Position numbers and translations under genes: made by a program. Shown in pieces: positions 7,388-15,077 of a stretch of DNA of 16,288 bases (positions within the stretch are counted from its first letter, which is position 1; each line of letters starts with the position of its first letter). Source of the DNA: an uncultured Desulfobacterium sp. (lineage in GTDB: Bacteria; Desulfobacterota; Desulfobacteria; Desulfobacterales; Desulfobacteraceae); the NCBI GenBank assembly GCA_937124525.1, contig CAKZLA010000165.1:1-16288 (forward strand), in the 5' to 3' direction. The notes under the pieces are model-generated. The model was not told the DNA's origin. It saw only the letters and a list, made by a program, of their open reading frames with translations, and searched no databases.

Positions 7388-8972
7388 TGTGAAAAATAAG
7401 GTAATACCCCTTCTGTTTATTGTCCTTTTTGCCCTGGCCACCTGGACTGCCCAATATTCCCTCAGAGGTTTATGGGAACCGGATGAACCCCGGTACACCT
7501 ATGTGGCCTGGGAGATGGCACAAAGCGGTAATTATTTCATGCCCCAGAGAAACGGGGAATTTTATGCCCATAAACCCCCTTTAATGTTCTGGCTCATCCA
7601 GGCCAGTACTATTTTAACCGGAGGAGAGTACAACGGTATCGCAGGAAGAGTGCCCACACTTTTGGGCATCATCCTTGCCCTGTGGGCCTTTGGCAGAATT
7701 TCAGCCATGTGGTATGATCGGAAAACGGCCTGGTGGGCCATGTTTATCCTCTCCACCTCGTTTCTTTTCTGGCACAAGGCGGGCACCGGACAGATTGATA
7801 TGCTGCTTTTGGGGCTGGAGCTGTGCGCCCTTTATTTTCTCTTTAAAAACGATGCATCCCCCACCCTTGGATATGGTGCAGCGGCCTTTACCTTCATGGG
7901 ACTTGCCATCCTTGCCAAGGGTCCGGTGGGACTTGTTGTTCCCTGTGGTATTTATCTCACTGCCAATGCGCTGTCGGGCCAAGCCAAAGTAATTTTAAAA
8001 AAACAATGGGTGTGGGGCATCCCCCTAACACTGGCTTTTCCCCTGATATGGCTGTTACTGGCAAAAATCAGCGGAGCACCCGGTGCCTATTTCAATGAGC
8101 TTTTGTTTGATCAGAACCTGGGAAGGATACAGGGAAATTTCGGGGGGCATTACAAACCCTTTTATTACTATATCCAGTATCTGATCCTTGATTTCATGCC
8201 CTGGACTTTTTTTATGCCCATGGCAGGGGTTCTCCTTGTCAGGGAAACCAATTTCAAAACGCAAGCCCGGCTCTTACTGGGATGGATTCTGTTTGTGGTG
8301 ATTTTTTTCAGTCTCTGCGGTGGCAAACGCAATCTTTATATTTTATCGGTGTATCCAGCGGCAAGTCTCTTGCTGGCCTCTGTTTTACCATCCATGGAAA
8401 CCATGTCAGCCCGATGGAAAAATTGGAGTGTCTATCCGGTTTTAGGGATCTTTTTTCTATTGGGAGTGGGGTTGTTTATCTCTTTGTTTATCTCTTTACC
8501 CATTCCCCGAATTATTATTGCCGGGGTGGCAATGCTATTTATAGGAGGGGCAGTACTGCTGCATCGCCTTCATTATTATGTTCCCATGGAAAAGACCTGG
8601 TTTGGGGCATTTATTCTTTTTGTGTTCCTCCTGCTGTTTTATGTTGGTACCGTGGTTTTCCCCGCATTAAATCCAATTAAAACACCCGCTGTGGCCTCCA
8701 GGGCCATTGCCGAGATATTACCAGAACCACAACCCATTTTATACTATGGGATGAATGGTGAGATTATCTCACTTTATGCCGGACGACAGGGCAAACGCAT
8801 GGATGAGGCAACATCCCTGGTTTCAACCATGAAAAAAACAAAAAAAGGAGTAGTGGTTTTTTCCATGAAAGAATGGGATTCCCTGGAGCCCCTTATCAAC
8901 ACCTTTGGACAAATAACGCCCTTTAACATGGGAAGAAAACAGTTGGCCTGGTTCTCCTATGACATTCCGTGA
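7377..8972 (+). CDS. ArnT-like family 39 glycosyltransferase (copy 1)
   Basis: Multi-pass inner-membrane protein of 531-532 residues. The N-terminal periplasmic-loop signature DEPRY (about 37-41) and HKPPL (about 66-70) are the hallmark acidic pair and motif of the GT39/ArnT/PMT family, which transfers sugar from a polyprenyl-phosphate donor to a periplasmic acceptor such as lipid A, protein or glycan. About 11-12 membrane helices precede a small C-terminal periplasmic domain (about 430-532). Two ATG codons stand in tandem (7374 and 7377). AGGAG at 7367-7371 is only 2 bases from the first but 5 from the second, so I prefer 7377. It overlaps the VTT gene. The sequence does not tell which sugar or acceptor is used. 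Confidence 0.9.
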   Translation: MTTDVKNKVIPLLFIVLFALATWTAQYSLRGLWEPDEPRYTYVAWEMAQSGNYFMPQRNGEFYAHKPPLMFWLIQASTILTGGEYNGIAGRVPTLLGIILALWAFGRISAMWYDRKTAWWAMFILSTSFLFWHKAGTGQIDMLLLGLELCALYFLFKNDASPTLGYGAAAFTFMGLAILAKGPVGLVVPCGIYLTANALSGQAKVILKKQWVWGIPLTLAFPLIWLLLAKISGAPGAYFNELLFDQNLGRIQGNFGGHYKPFYYYIQYLILDFMPWTFFMPMAGVLLVRETNFKTQARLLLGWILFVVIFFSLCGGKRNLYILSVYPAASLLLASVLPSMETMSARWKNWSVYPVLGIFFLLGVGLFISLFISLPIPRIIIAGVAMLFIGGAVLLHRLHYYVPMEKTWFGAFILFVFLLLFYVGTVVFPALNPIKTPAVASRAIAEILPEPQPILYYGMNGEIISLYAGRQGKRMDEATSLVSTMKKTKKGVVVFSMKEWDSLEPLINTFGQITPFNMGRKQLAWFSYDIP

Positions 8973-9009
8973 CATCTAATTTTCTGGCCAGGAACCAGAA
9001 TCTGTGACC

Positions 9010-9124
9010 ACAAAGGTAGTACACCAAATCATAAATAACTCTGGTAATAAATAATGCAGAATACTCGACCAATGAGGCATTATAATCCCCTAATGGTTTG
9101 TGAGTTGGTGTAGTAGTGCTTTGT
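9010..9124. repeat. 115-bp imperfect palindrome between the GT39 gene and the response regulator
   Basis: Outer arms 9010-9027 and 9105-9124 pair as inverted repeats (16 matches with a 2-base gap; TTGGTGTA and CTTTGT blocks), and similarity continues inward (TTTATGA against TTTGTGA). An inner pair ATAATGC (9051-9057) and GCATTAT (9077-9083) has the same centre, near 9067. It lies in the 250-base gap 8973-9222, which otherwise shows only a 6-bp stem just after the GT39 stop (TTCTGG 8982-8987, CCAGAA 8995-9000) with no T-tract. It may be a MITE-type insertion or a structured RNA; no sequence kinship to the 5674-5804 element was seen. Confidence 0.55.
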
Positions 9125-9222
9125 AATTGCTTAGTTTTAGCTTGCTCCAACAAGCCTCAACTGCAATAATGAAGAATTACCAATTTTGCGTAATGGTGAA
9201 TTTAAATATCGGACAGACTCCC

Positions 9223-9894
9223 ATGAATATTCTAATTGTCGATGATGACTCAGAACTCCTTGAACAGTTAAGTTTGTCATTGAGAAAAAAACACTATCGA
9301 ATCGAAACCGCCGAAGATGGAGAAAAAGCGCTGGATAAAATATTTGAGATCACCTATGATCTTATTTTGTTGGACATTATGCTTCCCCGTCTGGATGGCT
9401 TAAGTGTGCTAAGGGAAATAAGAAAGGCACAACTAAATACGCCAGTCCTTATGCTAACCGCAAGAAGTGATGTTGAAGACAGGGTCAAAGGACTTGATTA
9501 TGGTGCAGATGATTATCTGGCAAAGCCCTTTTCCATGGCTGAATTAATGGCCAGAATAAGGGCACTGCTTAGAAGGGATGGCAAGCGGGATCCCATTCTT
9601 ACAGCAGGGGACATTCATCTGGATACCATAAGCCGCAGGGTCACCCAGAACAACATCCCGTTGAATTTAACGGCCAAAGAATTTTCCATTCTTGAGTTCT
9701 TACTGCACAATAAGGGAAGTGTCGTCTCAAGATTTAATATGGCCGAGCATGTATGGGGAAGTGATTTTGATCCTTTTTCCATGTCAAATTTTGTTGACGT
9801 GCACATTAAAAATCTGCGCAAAAAGATTAAACTCCATGGGGAGGTCTCCATCATAAAAACAGTCCGGGGCATTGGCTTTATCATTGATGAATGA
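9223..9894 (+). CDS. OmpR/PhoB-family response regulator
   Basis: A 223-residue two-domain regulator. Receiver domain (1-~115): acidic pocket VDDDSE near 6-11, phospho-acceptor Asp51 in LLDIMLP, switch Thr in LMLTARS and Lys in DYLAKPFS. A winged-helix DNA-binding domain follows (~125-222), ending in the typical IKTVRGIGFII. The open frame extends upstream to a TTG at 9127, but the family always begins just before the first strand (MNILIVDDD), so the ATG at 9223 is chosen; a weak GGA lies about 10 bases before it. It overlaps its kinase gene by 4 bases (ATGA). It is the likely reader of 11-bp direct repeats such as those at 3580-3634 (inference). Confidence 0.95.
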   Translation: MNILIVDDDSELLEQLSLSLRKKHYRIETAEDGEKALDKIFEITYDLILLDIMLPRLDGLSVLREIRKAQLNTPVLMLTARSDVEDRVKGLDYGADDYLAKPFSMAELMARIRALLRRDGKRDPILTAGDIHLDTISRRVTQNNIPLNLTAKEFSILEFLLHNKGSVVSRFNMAEHVWGSDFDPFSMSNFVDVHIKNLRKKIKLHGEVSIIKTVRGIGFIIDE

Positions 9895-11282
9895 TTATTA
9901 TGAAAATACGAAAAAAAGTTACGCTGTGGATTTCCGGAACGGCCCTGTTATCAACCATTGTCTTCTCATCTTTTATTTTTTTTGAGCTCATGGAAGAACC
10001 GTTCAAGTTCATTGATAACGAAATGAAACACATGACCAAATCCCTTGTGAAACTAATGAAAAATCCAAAACAAAGCAATGGCCTGTACGATTTTTCCCAT
10101 ATGCCCTACAATCCCGATCTGTATTGGATAAAAGTCACCGACAATGAGGGAAAAAGCTTATATGAATCTCAACTCACCCGCTACACAAACATCCTTTCCA
10201 AAGACAATAAAACCACCTACATGATGGAGAAAAAAATTCCAAGGTCTCTGGTCTGGCTTGATCAGGATAAAAAGGATGATGTACTTTTTAGGGTCATGGT
10301 AATAGAGACTCAACTCCATGGGCAGCCGGTTTCAGTTAGAATTGGCAAGCCCATTGAAGACCTTGAGGAAGAGTTGCTTGAATTGTTGCAGGAGATTGTG
10401 TTCAGCCTGACCTTATGTACCCTGGCCATTGTTGTTGTCAGCTATAAACTGGCGGGAAAAATTCTCAATCCTGTGGTCTCCATCACCCGAATGGCAAAAG
10501 AGATCCGTGAAAAATCCTTACACAAACGAATCCCTTTAAACCGCAATAAAGATGAATTATATGACCTCTCCCTTTCTCTGAATAAAATGTTTGACAGGCT
10601 CCAATATTCTTTTAAACGCCAAAAGGAATTTGTCGGCAACGCCTCCCATGAACTCAAAAGCCCCATCACCCGTCTCATACTGGCCCAGGAAGAGATGATC
10701 ATAAACGATAATCTGCCATCATCAACAAACAAAGGGCTGGTAAGACAACTTCATACCACACGCAGGATGAGTCATCTGGTCAAAAACTTACTGGACCTCT
10801 CCCGACTGGAACAGCAGGAGACCATTACAAAAAAATCAGTGAACATGACAAGCCTGATAGACCATGTTTTGGATGACTATAACGAACTGCTGGCAGCAAA
10901 AACCATCCGTATAGAGAATAAGCTGGATAAAAATCTCTTTATCCAGGGAGATTCAGAAAAACTATACCGCCTTTTTATTAATCTTGTTGATAACAGCATC
11001 AAATACAATTTAGAAAAAAACGGTGTTCTCATTGTTGAAGGCAGAAAAACAAACAGAGGCATCGTGCTGGAAATTTCCAATACGGGCCAGCCCATCCCTG
11101 AAGAGGATCTTGATCTTATTTTTGAACAATTTTACCGGGTGGAAAAATCTCGCTCAACAACCCATGGGGGATCGGGCCTTGGGCTTGCAATAGCAAAAAA
11201 AATAGTGGAACTCCATGATGGTACCATCGAGATGAGTAATGAACCTGGAGCGCGTATAAAAATAAAGGTTTTTCTCCTTTAA
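9891..11282 (+). CDS. Sensor histidine kinase, HAMP-type, partner of the OmpR-family regulator
   Basis: A 463-residue inner-membrane kinase: membrane helix about 8-30, periplasmic sensor region about 31-160, second helix about 164-186, HAMP about 187-240, HisKA with phospho-accepting His253 in NASHELKSP, and HATPase with N-box NLVDNSIKYN (364-373) and G2 box GGSGLGLAI. The G1 box reads NTGQPIP (397-403), where many kinases have DTGxGIP; Asn in place of Asp is known in some active kinases. The sensory region resembles no domain I can name. The start overlaps the regulator stop (ATGA); an in-frame ATG at 9900 is also possible. The pair has PmrAB/PhoBR-like architecture. Confidence 0.94.
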   Translation: MIIMKIRKKVTLWISGTALLSTIVFSSFIFFELMEEPFKFIDNEMKHMTKSLVKLMKNPKQSNGLYDFSHMPYNPDLYWIKVTDNEGKSLYESQLTRYTNILSKDNKTTYMMEKKIPRSLVWLDQDKKDDVLFRVMVIETQLHGQPVSVRIGKPIEDLEEELLELLQEIVFSLTLCTLAIVVVSYKLAGKILNPVVSITRMAKEIREKSLHKRIPLNRNKDELYDLSLSLNKMFDRLQYSFKRQKEFVGNASHELKSPITRLILAQEEMIINDNLPSSTNKGLVRQLHTTRRMSHLVKNLLDLSRLEQQETITKKSVNMTSLIDHVLDDYNELLAAKTIRIENKLDKNLFIQGDSEKLYRLFINLVDNSIKYNLEKNGVLIVEGRKTNRGIVLEISNTGQPIPEEDLDLIFEQFYRVEKSRSTTHGGSGLGLAIAKKIVELHDGTIEMSNEPGARIKIKVFLL

Positions 11283-11322
11283 TAAGACAGCAAATCCAAT
11301 CAATTCATAAATTTTAGAGCAA

Positions 11323-11369
11323 CATTTGGAATCCTTCATATGACCTCAAAAGTGTTTTACACTTTTTTA
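11323..11369. repeat. Left member of inverted repeats bracketing the permease gene
   Basis: Bases 11336-11369 match the reverse complement of 13587-13620 at 28 of 34 positions, including the perfect 15-mer TCATATGACCTCAAA. The next 13 bases outward match at 9 of 13, giving about 37 of 47. The pair encloses the SLC13 gene and its 3' palindrome. It lies 40 bases beyond the kinase stop. Confidence 0.6.
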
Positions 11370-11430
11370 TGAAGAGGCCCTGAAAATGGAGAATGGTCTC
11401 AGAAAGTGTAAAGTCCTTTTGAAGGATTCC
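11328..11430. repeat. Nested inverted repeat between kinase and permease genes
   Basis: An outer perfect 11-bp pair GGAATCCTTCA (11328-11338) and its complement (11420-11430) encloses an inner perfect 10-bp pair TTTACACTTT (11356-11365) and AAAGTGTAAA (11403-11412). Near the centre GAGGCC and GGTCTC pair at 5 of 6. The left half overlaps the bracketing repeat and the hairpin at 11348-11366. It could fold as a long branched hairpin in RNA or as a cruciform. Confidence 0.55.
11348..11368 (+). terminator. Possible AT-rich intrinsic terminator of the two-component operon
   Basis: AAAAGTGT, loop TTT and ACACTTTT form a perfect 8-bp stem (11348-11366) running into a six-T tract, 65 bases after the kinase stop codon. 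The stem is weak in GC, so termination would be modest; it may simply be part of the surrounding nested repeat. Confidence 0.4.
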
Positions 11431-11492
11431 CAACATTCAAACCTTTTTTAAGATTGAATTTCTTAAACCAGAGAGGTACCATACAAAAAATT

Positions 11493-11517
11493 GACATTGC
11501 CATGACCGTTCAATGTC
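11493..11517 (+). promoter_or_regulatory. Inverted repeat upstream of the permease gene (operator or leader hairpin)
   Basis: GACATTG (11493-11499) and CAATGTC (11511-11517) are perfect 7-bp inverted arms separated by 11 bases, ending 32 bases before the preferred ATG. It may be a dimeric regulator site or an mRNA hairpin. A poor promoter match, TTGAAT at 11454-11459 with TACCAT 17 bases later, lies just before it. Confidence 0.35.
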
Positions 11518-11549
11518 GCTCCTCAAATAAATATTTTTTGGGAGATACT

Positions 11550-13340
11550 ATGCTTACTCTGGACCCACAAATCATACTTGTTTCTGCTATTTTGACAGCC
11601 GCACTAATCTTACTGATAACCGAGAAGATAACTGTTGATAAGACCGCCATGGGAATTATGGTTGCCCTGTCAATCACCGGCATATTAACCCCTGCTGAAA
11701 CAATTTCCGGCTTTGCCAACCCCGCCGTAATCACGGTGGGTGCCATGTTTCTTTTAAGTCATGGCCTGATTCGCACAGGGGGCGTTGATTTTGTCAGCGA
11801 TCTTATTTTGCATTTATCAAAGGGCAATAAGACCAGTGCCACCATTTTGATTTTCTTAACAGTGGCTCTGGCCTCGGGGTTTATTAATAACACTCCTGTG
11901 GTTGTTTTGTTTGTCCCCATTATTATGGGATTAAGCTGCGAATGCGATTTTTCACCGTCCAAACTGCTGCTGCCCATATCCTATGCATCAATTCTTGCGG
12001 GCAGTTGTACCCTGATCGGCACCTCCACCAACATTATTATCAGTGACCTCTCAACAAGCTTTGGATTTGAGCCCCTTTCCATGTTTGAACTCAGCCAAGT
12101 TGGTATTCCCATAGCAATTGTTGGCATTCTTTTTTTGTTTTTCATATCTCCCAGAATATTACCCGGCAGGACAGCCCCTGTGTGTGAACTCGATGAAACC
12201 AAAGCAAACAGATATATTGCGGAACTCATTGTCTCCCTGGACAGTCCCTTGATTGGTGAAAGAGATATCATAAAACATGCCGGGGGAAACCTGGGGCTGG
12301 GTGTCATTGAAGTGTTCCGGAATGGGAATATATTTGATCCTGTCCGACGTCCCATTACCATCAAGGAAAAGGATATCCTGCTGGTTAAGGGCTCTGCAGA
12401 AGATATTGTCTCCTGCCTGAAAAAACAGATCCTGGAACTGGCACATGGAGAGGAAGACCTGGCCTTTGGCCAGGGGCTCCAGGATGACCTGATAGTTGAA
12501 TTGATCGTACCGCCCCTGTCAGGATTACTGAGAGAACAACTATTGTCCACCGAACTTCAGAATGATCCGACAATCAAGGTTATCGCCATCCGTAGTCGTC
12601 ACCACCACTATTCATACCGAAAAATAAAAACAGTAAAGCTTAAAATCGGTGATACCATCCTGGTTCGCTGTCCCAGGGAAAAGCTTTCCAAAATGAGAAA
12701 TTCCAACGATTTTATTGTGGTTGAAGATATCCACCACACCATGGTCAACACCGAAAAAGCAAAAATGGCAGCGTTTATCTTTATGGCAGTGGTACTCGGT
12801 GCATCAACGGGCCTTGCGGATATCCTTGTGTGCTCCCTGACAGGTGTATTCTTAATGACACTCACCCATTGTGTCAGCTTGAAAGATGCTTATCGTTCCC
12901 TGGAATCCGAAGTACTGCTATTGATTGTGGGTACCATTGCCCTGGGCATTGCCATGCAGAAAACCGGGGCAACCGCCCTTTATGCCAATGCCTTTTTAGC
13001 GCTGTTTGATGGCATGAGCCCCAACACCGTACTCCTGGGAGTAATTCTTCTTTCCAGCCTGTGTACCCACATATTAAGTAACAATGCCACCGCCGTTCTC
13101 CTGCTCCCCATTGCCGTGTCCACGGCAACATCCCTTGGCGTAGATCCCAGGCCCTTTATCATTGGTATATGCTTTGGTGCCAGTGCCTGTTTTGCCACCC
13201 CCATCGGGTATCAAACCAACTTGTTGGTGTATGGTCCCGGGCGATACCGGTTTTCGGATTATATAAAACTTGGAATGCCACTGAATATAATGGTGATCGG
13301 CCTTTCAGCACTGTTGATTCCCCTTATCTGGCCTTTTTGA
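11550..13340 (+). CDS. SLC13 (DASS)-type anion permease with two RCK_C (TrkA_C) domains
   Basis: A 596-residue inner-membrane transporter. The two inverted halves each carry the conserved substrate and sodium-site motifs: INNTPVVVLFVP (about 112-123) with GTSTNIII (157-164), and SNNATAVLLLP with GYQTNLLVYGPG near the C-terminus. Between the halves are two cytoplasmic RCK_C domains (about 215-300 and 305-395). This layout is that of SAC1/SLT-like sulfate transporters and related anion permeases; sulfate is a natural guess in a sulfate reducer, but the substrate is not readable. The frame opens at a TTG at 11454; I choose the ATG at 11550 because GGGAG lies 5 bases before it and the first helix starts right after. 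Inverted repeats bracket it, and it is the only gene between the kinase and the convergent GT39. Confidence 0.9.
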   Translation: MLTLDPQIILVSAILTAALILLITEKITVDKTAMGIMVALSITGILTPAETISGFANPAVITVGAMFLLSHGLIRTGGVDFVSDLILHLSKGNKTSATILIFLTVALASGFINNTPVVVLFVPIIMGLSCECDFSPSKLLLPISYASILAGSCTLIGTSTNIIISDLSTSFGFEPLSMFELSQVGIPIAIVGILFLFFISPRILPGRTAPVCELDETKANRYIAELIVSLDSPLIGERDIIKHAGGNLGLGVIEVFRNGNIFDPVRRPITIKEKDILLVKGSAEDIVSCLKKQILELAHGEEDLAFGQGLQDDLIVELIVPPLSGLLREQLLSTELQNDPTIKVIAIRSRHHHYSYRKIKTVKLKIGDTILVRCPREKLSKMRNSNDFIVVEDIHHTMVNTEKAKMAAFIFMAVVLGASTGLADILVCSLTGVFLMTLTHCVSLKDAYRSLESEVLLLIVGTIALGIAMQKTGATALYANAFLALFDGMSPNTVLLGVILLSSLCTHILSNNATAVLLLPIAVSTATSLGVDPRPFIIGICFGASACFATPIGYQTNLLVYGPGRYRFSDYIKLGMPLNIMVIGLSALLIPLIWPF

Positions 13341-13362
13341 GAAACCATTCTTTCGCTAACAC

Positions 13363-13482
13363 TACAGCGACACGTTGACTTAAAACCATATGCCAATTGA
13401 TTTTTCATGAGTTAATCATTATTATTAATCATTAGGTAAAATGATGTGCGTTTTTTATGTGAACACTTTAAGTGTCGCTGTA
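13363..13482. repeat. Long-armed palindrome downstream of the permease gene
   Basis: Perfect 11-bp arms TACAGCGACAC (13363-13373) and GTGTCGCTGTA (13472-13482) enclose a 98-base AT-rich loop with a small AT palindrome at its centre (TTAAT 13412-13416, ATTAA 13424-13428). The right arm also belongs to a short local palindrome, ACACTT-T-AAGTGT (13464-13476). It lies in the 297-base convergent gap 13341-13637, which holds no gene. It could be a 3'-end structure or a small insertion. Confidence 0.5.
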
Positions 13483-13586
13483 TTACCTGCAATTCGCTCA
13501 TTTTTTCATAACCCGTTGAATTTATTAATACCAAAAAGTTGAATATCAAATAATCATGCTGATATTTTGTTTTGATTACAGCATGT

Positions 13587-13633
13587 TATAAAAATGAAAA
13601 CTACATTTGAGGTCATATGATGGATGCCCATTG
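13587..13633. repeat. Right member of inverted repeats bracketing the permease gene
   Basis: Reverse-complement partner of 11323-11369 (28 of 34 in the inner part, about 37 of 47 overall). It ends 4 bases before the stop codon of the convergent GT39 gene. This copy lacks the clean hairpin present in the left copy. Confidence 0.6.
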
Positions 13634-13637
13634 CCCT

Positions 13638-15077
13638 TTATTTTTCTTGAAACAGGATATAGCCGTTGATTCTCTTTTTTGCATTGAATTGTGATATGAT
13701 ATCTTCGGGGATGGTAGTCAAGCGATTATCTTTGACCGCCAAATACACCTTTCGCCCATCTTTAAACAAATTTTTGATATCAGATACCGAACTGATTTCC
13801 CCTGCGGCTGCTCCAGAGTAAAACTCTGCTGAAAAAGGCCGCCGATGCAAGTAATACAGCTTTTCTCCATTACTTATGCGGTTAAAATACCCCACCAGTT
13901 TTTTCTGGCTGTTGCGCTCCGGTCCTATCTCTGTGGACACAGCAATGGATACCATCAAAAATAGTATCAAAATTATGCTGGCAACCTTGTGCATACTCTT
14001 TTCAGTCCAGGGTTGGTGGTGGATAACCTCTGCGACAAGAAGGGCAAATGCGGGTATGCCCGGTAACACATAAGCCCAAAGTATATTGCCAGCCATGGTA
14101 AAAAAGATCATGGGAGTTGTGGCCCACAGCCCAAGATAGAGAAACCAGCTTTTGGATTCCCGGATCATTGCAGTGAAGACGTTACGGTTCTTTTTCTTCA
14201 TGAGTAGAAAAGGCAAAAAAATGGACCAGGGAAATGCACAGACCACCCAGAATCCCCAGATCATACCTTTGGGCTGGGCATGGGCAGAACCGTAAAGATC
14301 CCCTTTCCATCCCGGAATCAAAAATCGGTTCCAATGCTCTCCAATAATGAAATATTTCAGAAATCCCGGTGTTTTCAGCTCTGCTGCGATATACCAGGGC
14401 AGGGTCAATAATACTGTTAGACCCATCCCTGTCATCCAGGGTAATTTCAGAAGCAGGGCCGGCCTTTTTTGAACCAAGGCCCAGGACAGGACGGGAAAGA
14501 AAATCAAAACAGCAGCCACAGGTCCCTTGGCCATCAACCCGATGGAAAGGCCGATAAAAAACAGCAATCCCCACATCCGGCCGTTGTTTTTGGCTGTAGT
14601 TACGCATCTCCAGAATCCAACCATGCTCAAAGTGGTGCCAGCCAGCAGGCAATGATCAGTCATTACGGCGCCGCTGCTGATCCAGAATATGATACTGGAT
14701 GACATGATCACACAGGCTATCAGCGCATTTTTTTGCCCTGACTGGTACCGTCCCAGGCTGAATACCATTGCAATAACGAAAACACCCAGAAGAAAAGAAG
14801 GCAGGCGTGCACTGAACTCATGGATACCAAAAATCTTAAAACTGGCTGCCGTGAGCCAAAACGAAAGCGGAGGTTTGCCCCAGAACGGGGTTCCTTTTTC
14901 AAACTGGGGGGTGATCCAGTCTCCGGTTTCAACCATCAGTCTGCCCATTTCTCCATACCGGGCCTCGGTGGTATCCGCAAGGGGATATGCCCCGATAAAC
15001 ATGAGCCGGATCAACATCACGCCGATCAAAATTGCCCACAGATAAGTGTGATGGGATAGTCTAAGTTGGAAATTCAC
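13638..15077 (-). CDS. ArnT-like family 39 glycosyltransferase (copy 2)
   Basis: A 479-residue multi-pass inner-membrane enzyme. The family signature is at the first periplasmic loop: DTTEARY (35-41) and GKPPLSFW (67-74), corresponding to the DExRY...KPP motif of ArnT/PMT enzymes that use polyprenyl-phosphate sugars. It then has about ten helices and a short C-terminal periplasmic region. The start is GTG, overlapping the stop of the upstream gene by 4 bases (GTGA), with a strong GAGGAG 7 bases before it, so the two are translationally coupled. It is only distantly like the copy at 7377. With the GtrB-type and GtrA-type genes it forms a three-gene set resembling phage and O-antigen gtr operons, whose third gene is the specific transferase. 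The acceptor is unknown. Confidence 0.9.
   Translation of the reverse strand: MNFQLRLSHHTYLWAILIGVMLIRLMFIGAYPLADTTEARYGEMGRLMVETGDWITPQFEKGTPFWGKPPLSFWLTAASFKIFGIHEFSARLPSFLLGVFVIAMVFSLGRYQSGQKNALIACVIMSSSIIFWISSGAVMTDHCLLAGTTLSMVGFWRCVTTAKNNGRMWGLLFFIGLSIGLMAKGPVAAVLIFFPVLSWALVQKRPALLLKLPWMTGMGLTVLLTLPWYIAAELKTPGFLKYFIIGEHWNRFLIPGWKGDLYGSAHAQPKGMIWGFWVVCAFPWSIFLPFLLMKKKNRNVFTAMIRESKSWFLYLGLWATTPMIFFTMAGNILWAYVLPGIPAFALLVAEVIHHQPWTEKSMHKVASIILILFLMVSIAVSTEIGPERNSQKKLVGYFNRISNGEKLYYLHRRPFSAEFYSGAAAGEISSVSDIKNLFKDGRKVYLAVKDNRLTTIPEDIISQFNAKKRINGYILFQEK

Noticed and set aside
8982..9000. Intrinsic terminator after the GT39 gene
   Set aside because: Only a 6-bp stem with a 7-base loop and no T-tract follows; not supportable as a terminator.
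8923..9153. 76-codon minus-strand frame with coding-like composition, possible transposase remnant
   Set aside because: It overlaps the GT39 3' end, has no recognisable domain, and most of it is the palindrome at 9010-9124.
11981..12550. 189-codon minus-strand frame
   Set aside because: It is antisense to the permease RCK_C region, serine- and proline-rich with no domain; a shadow of the real gene.
13356..13519. Integron attC site suggested by the 11-bp arms and a GTTGAAT at 13514
   Set aside because: No proper RYYYAAC partner or paired L boxes, no integrase, and the arm spacing does not fit.
14182..14652. 156-codon minus-strand frame
   Set aside because: It is an alternative frame on the same strand within the clearly coding GT39 gene.
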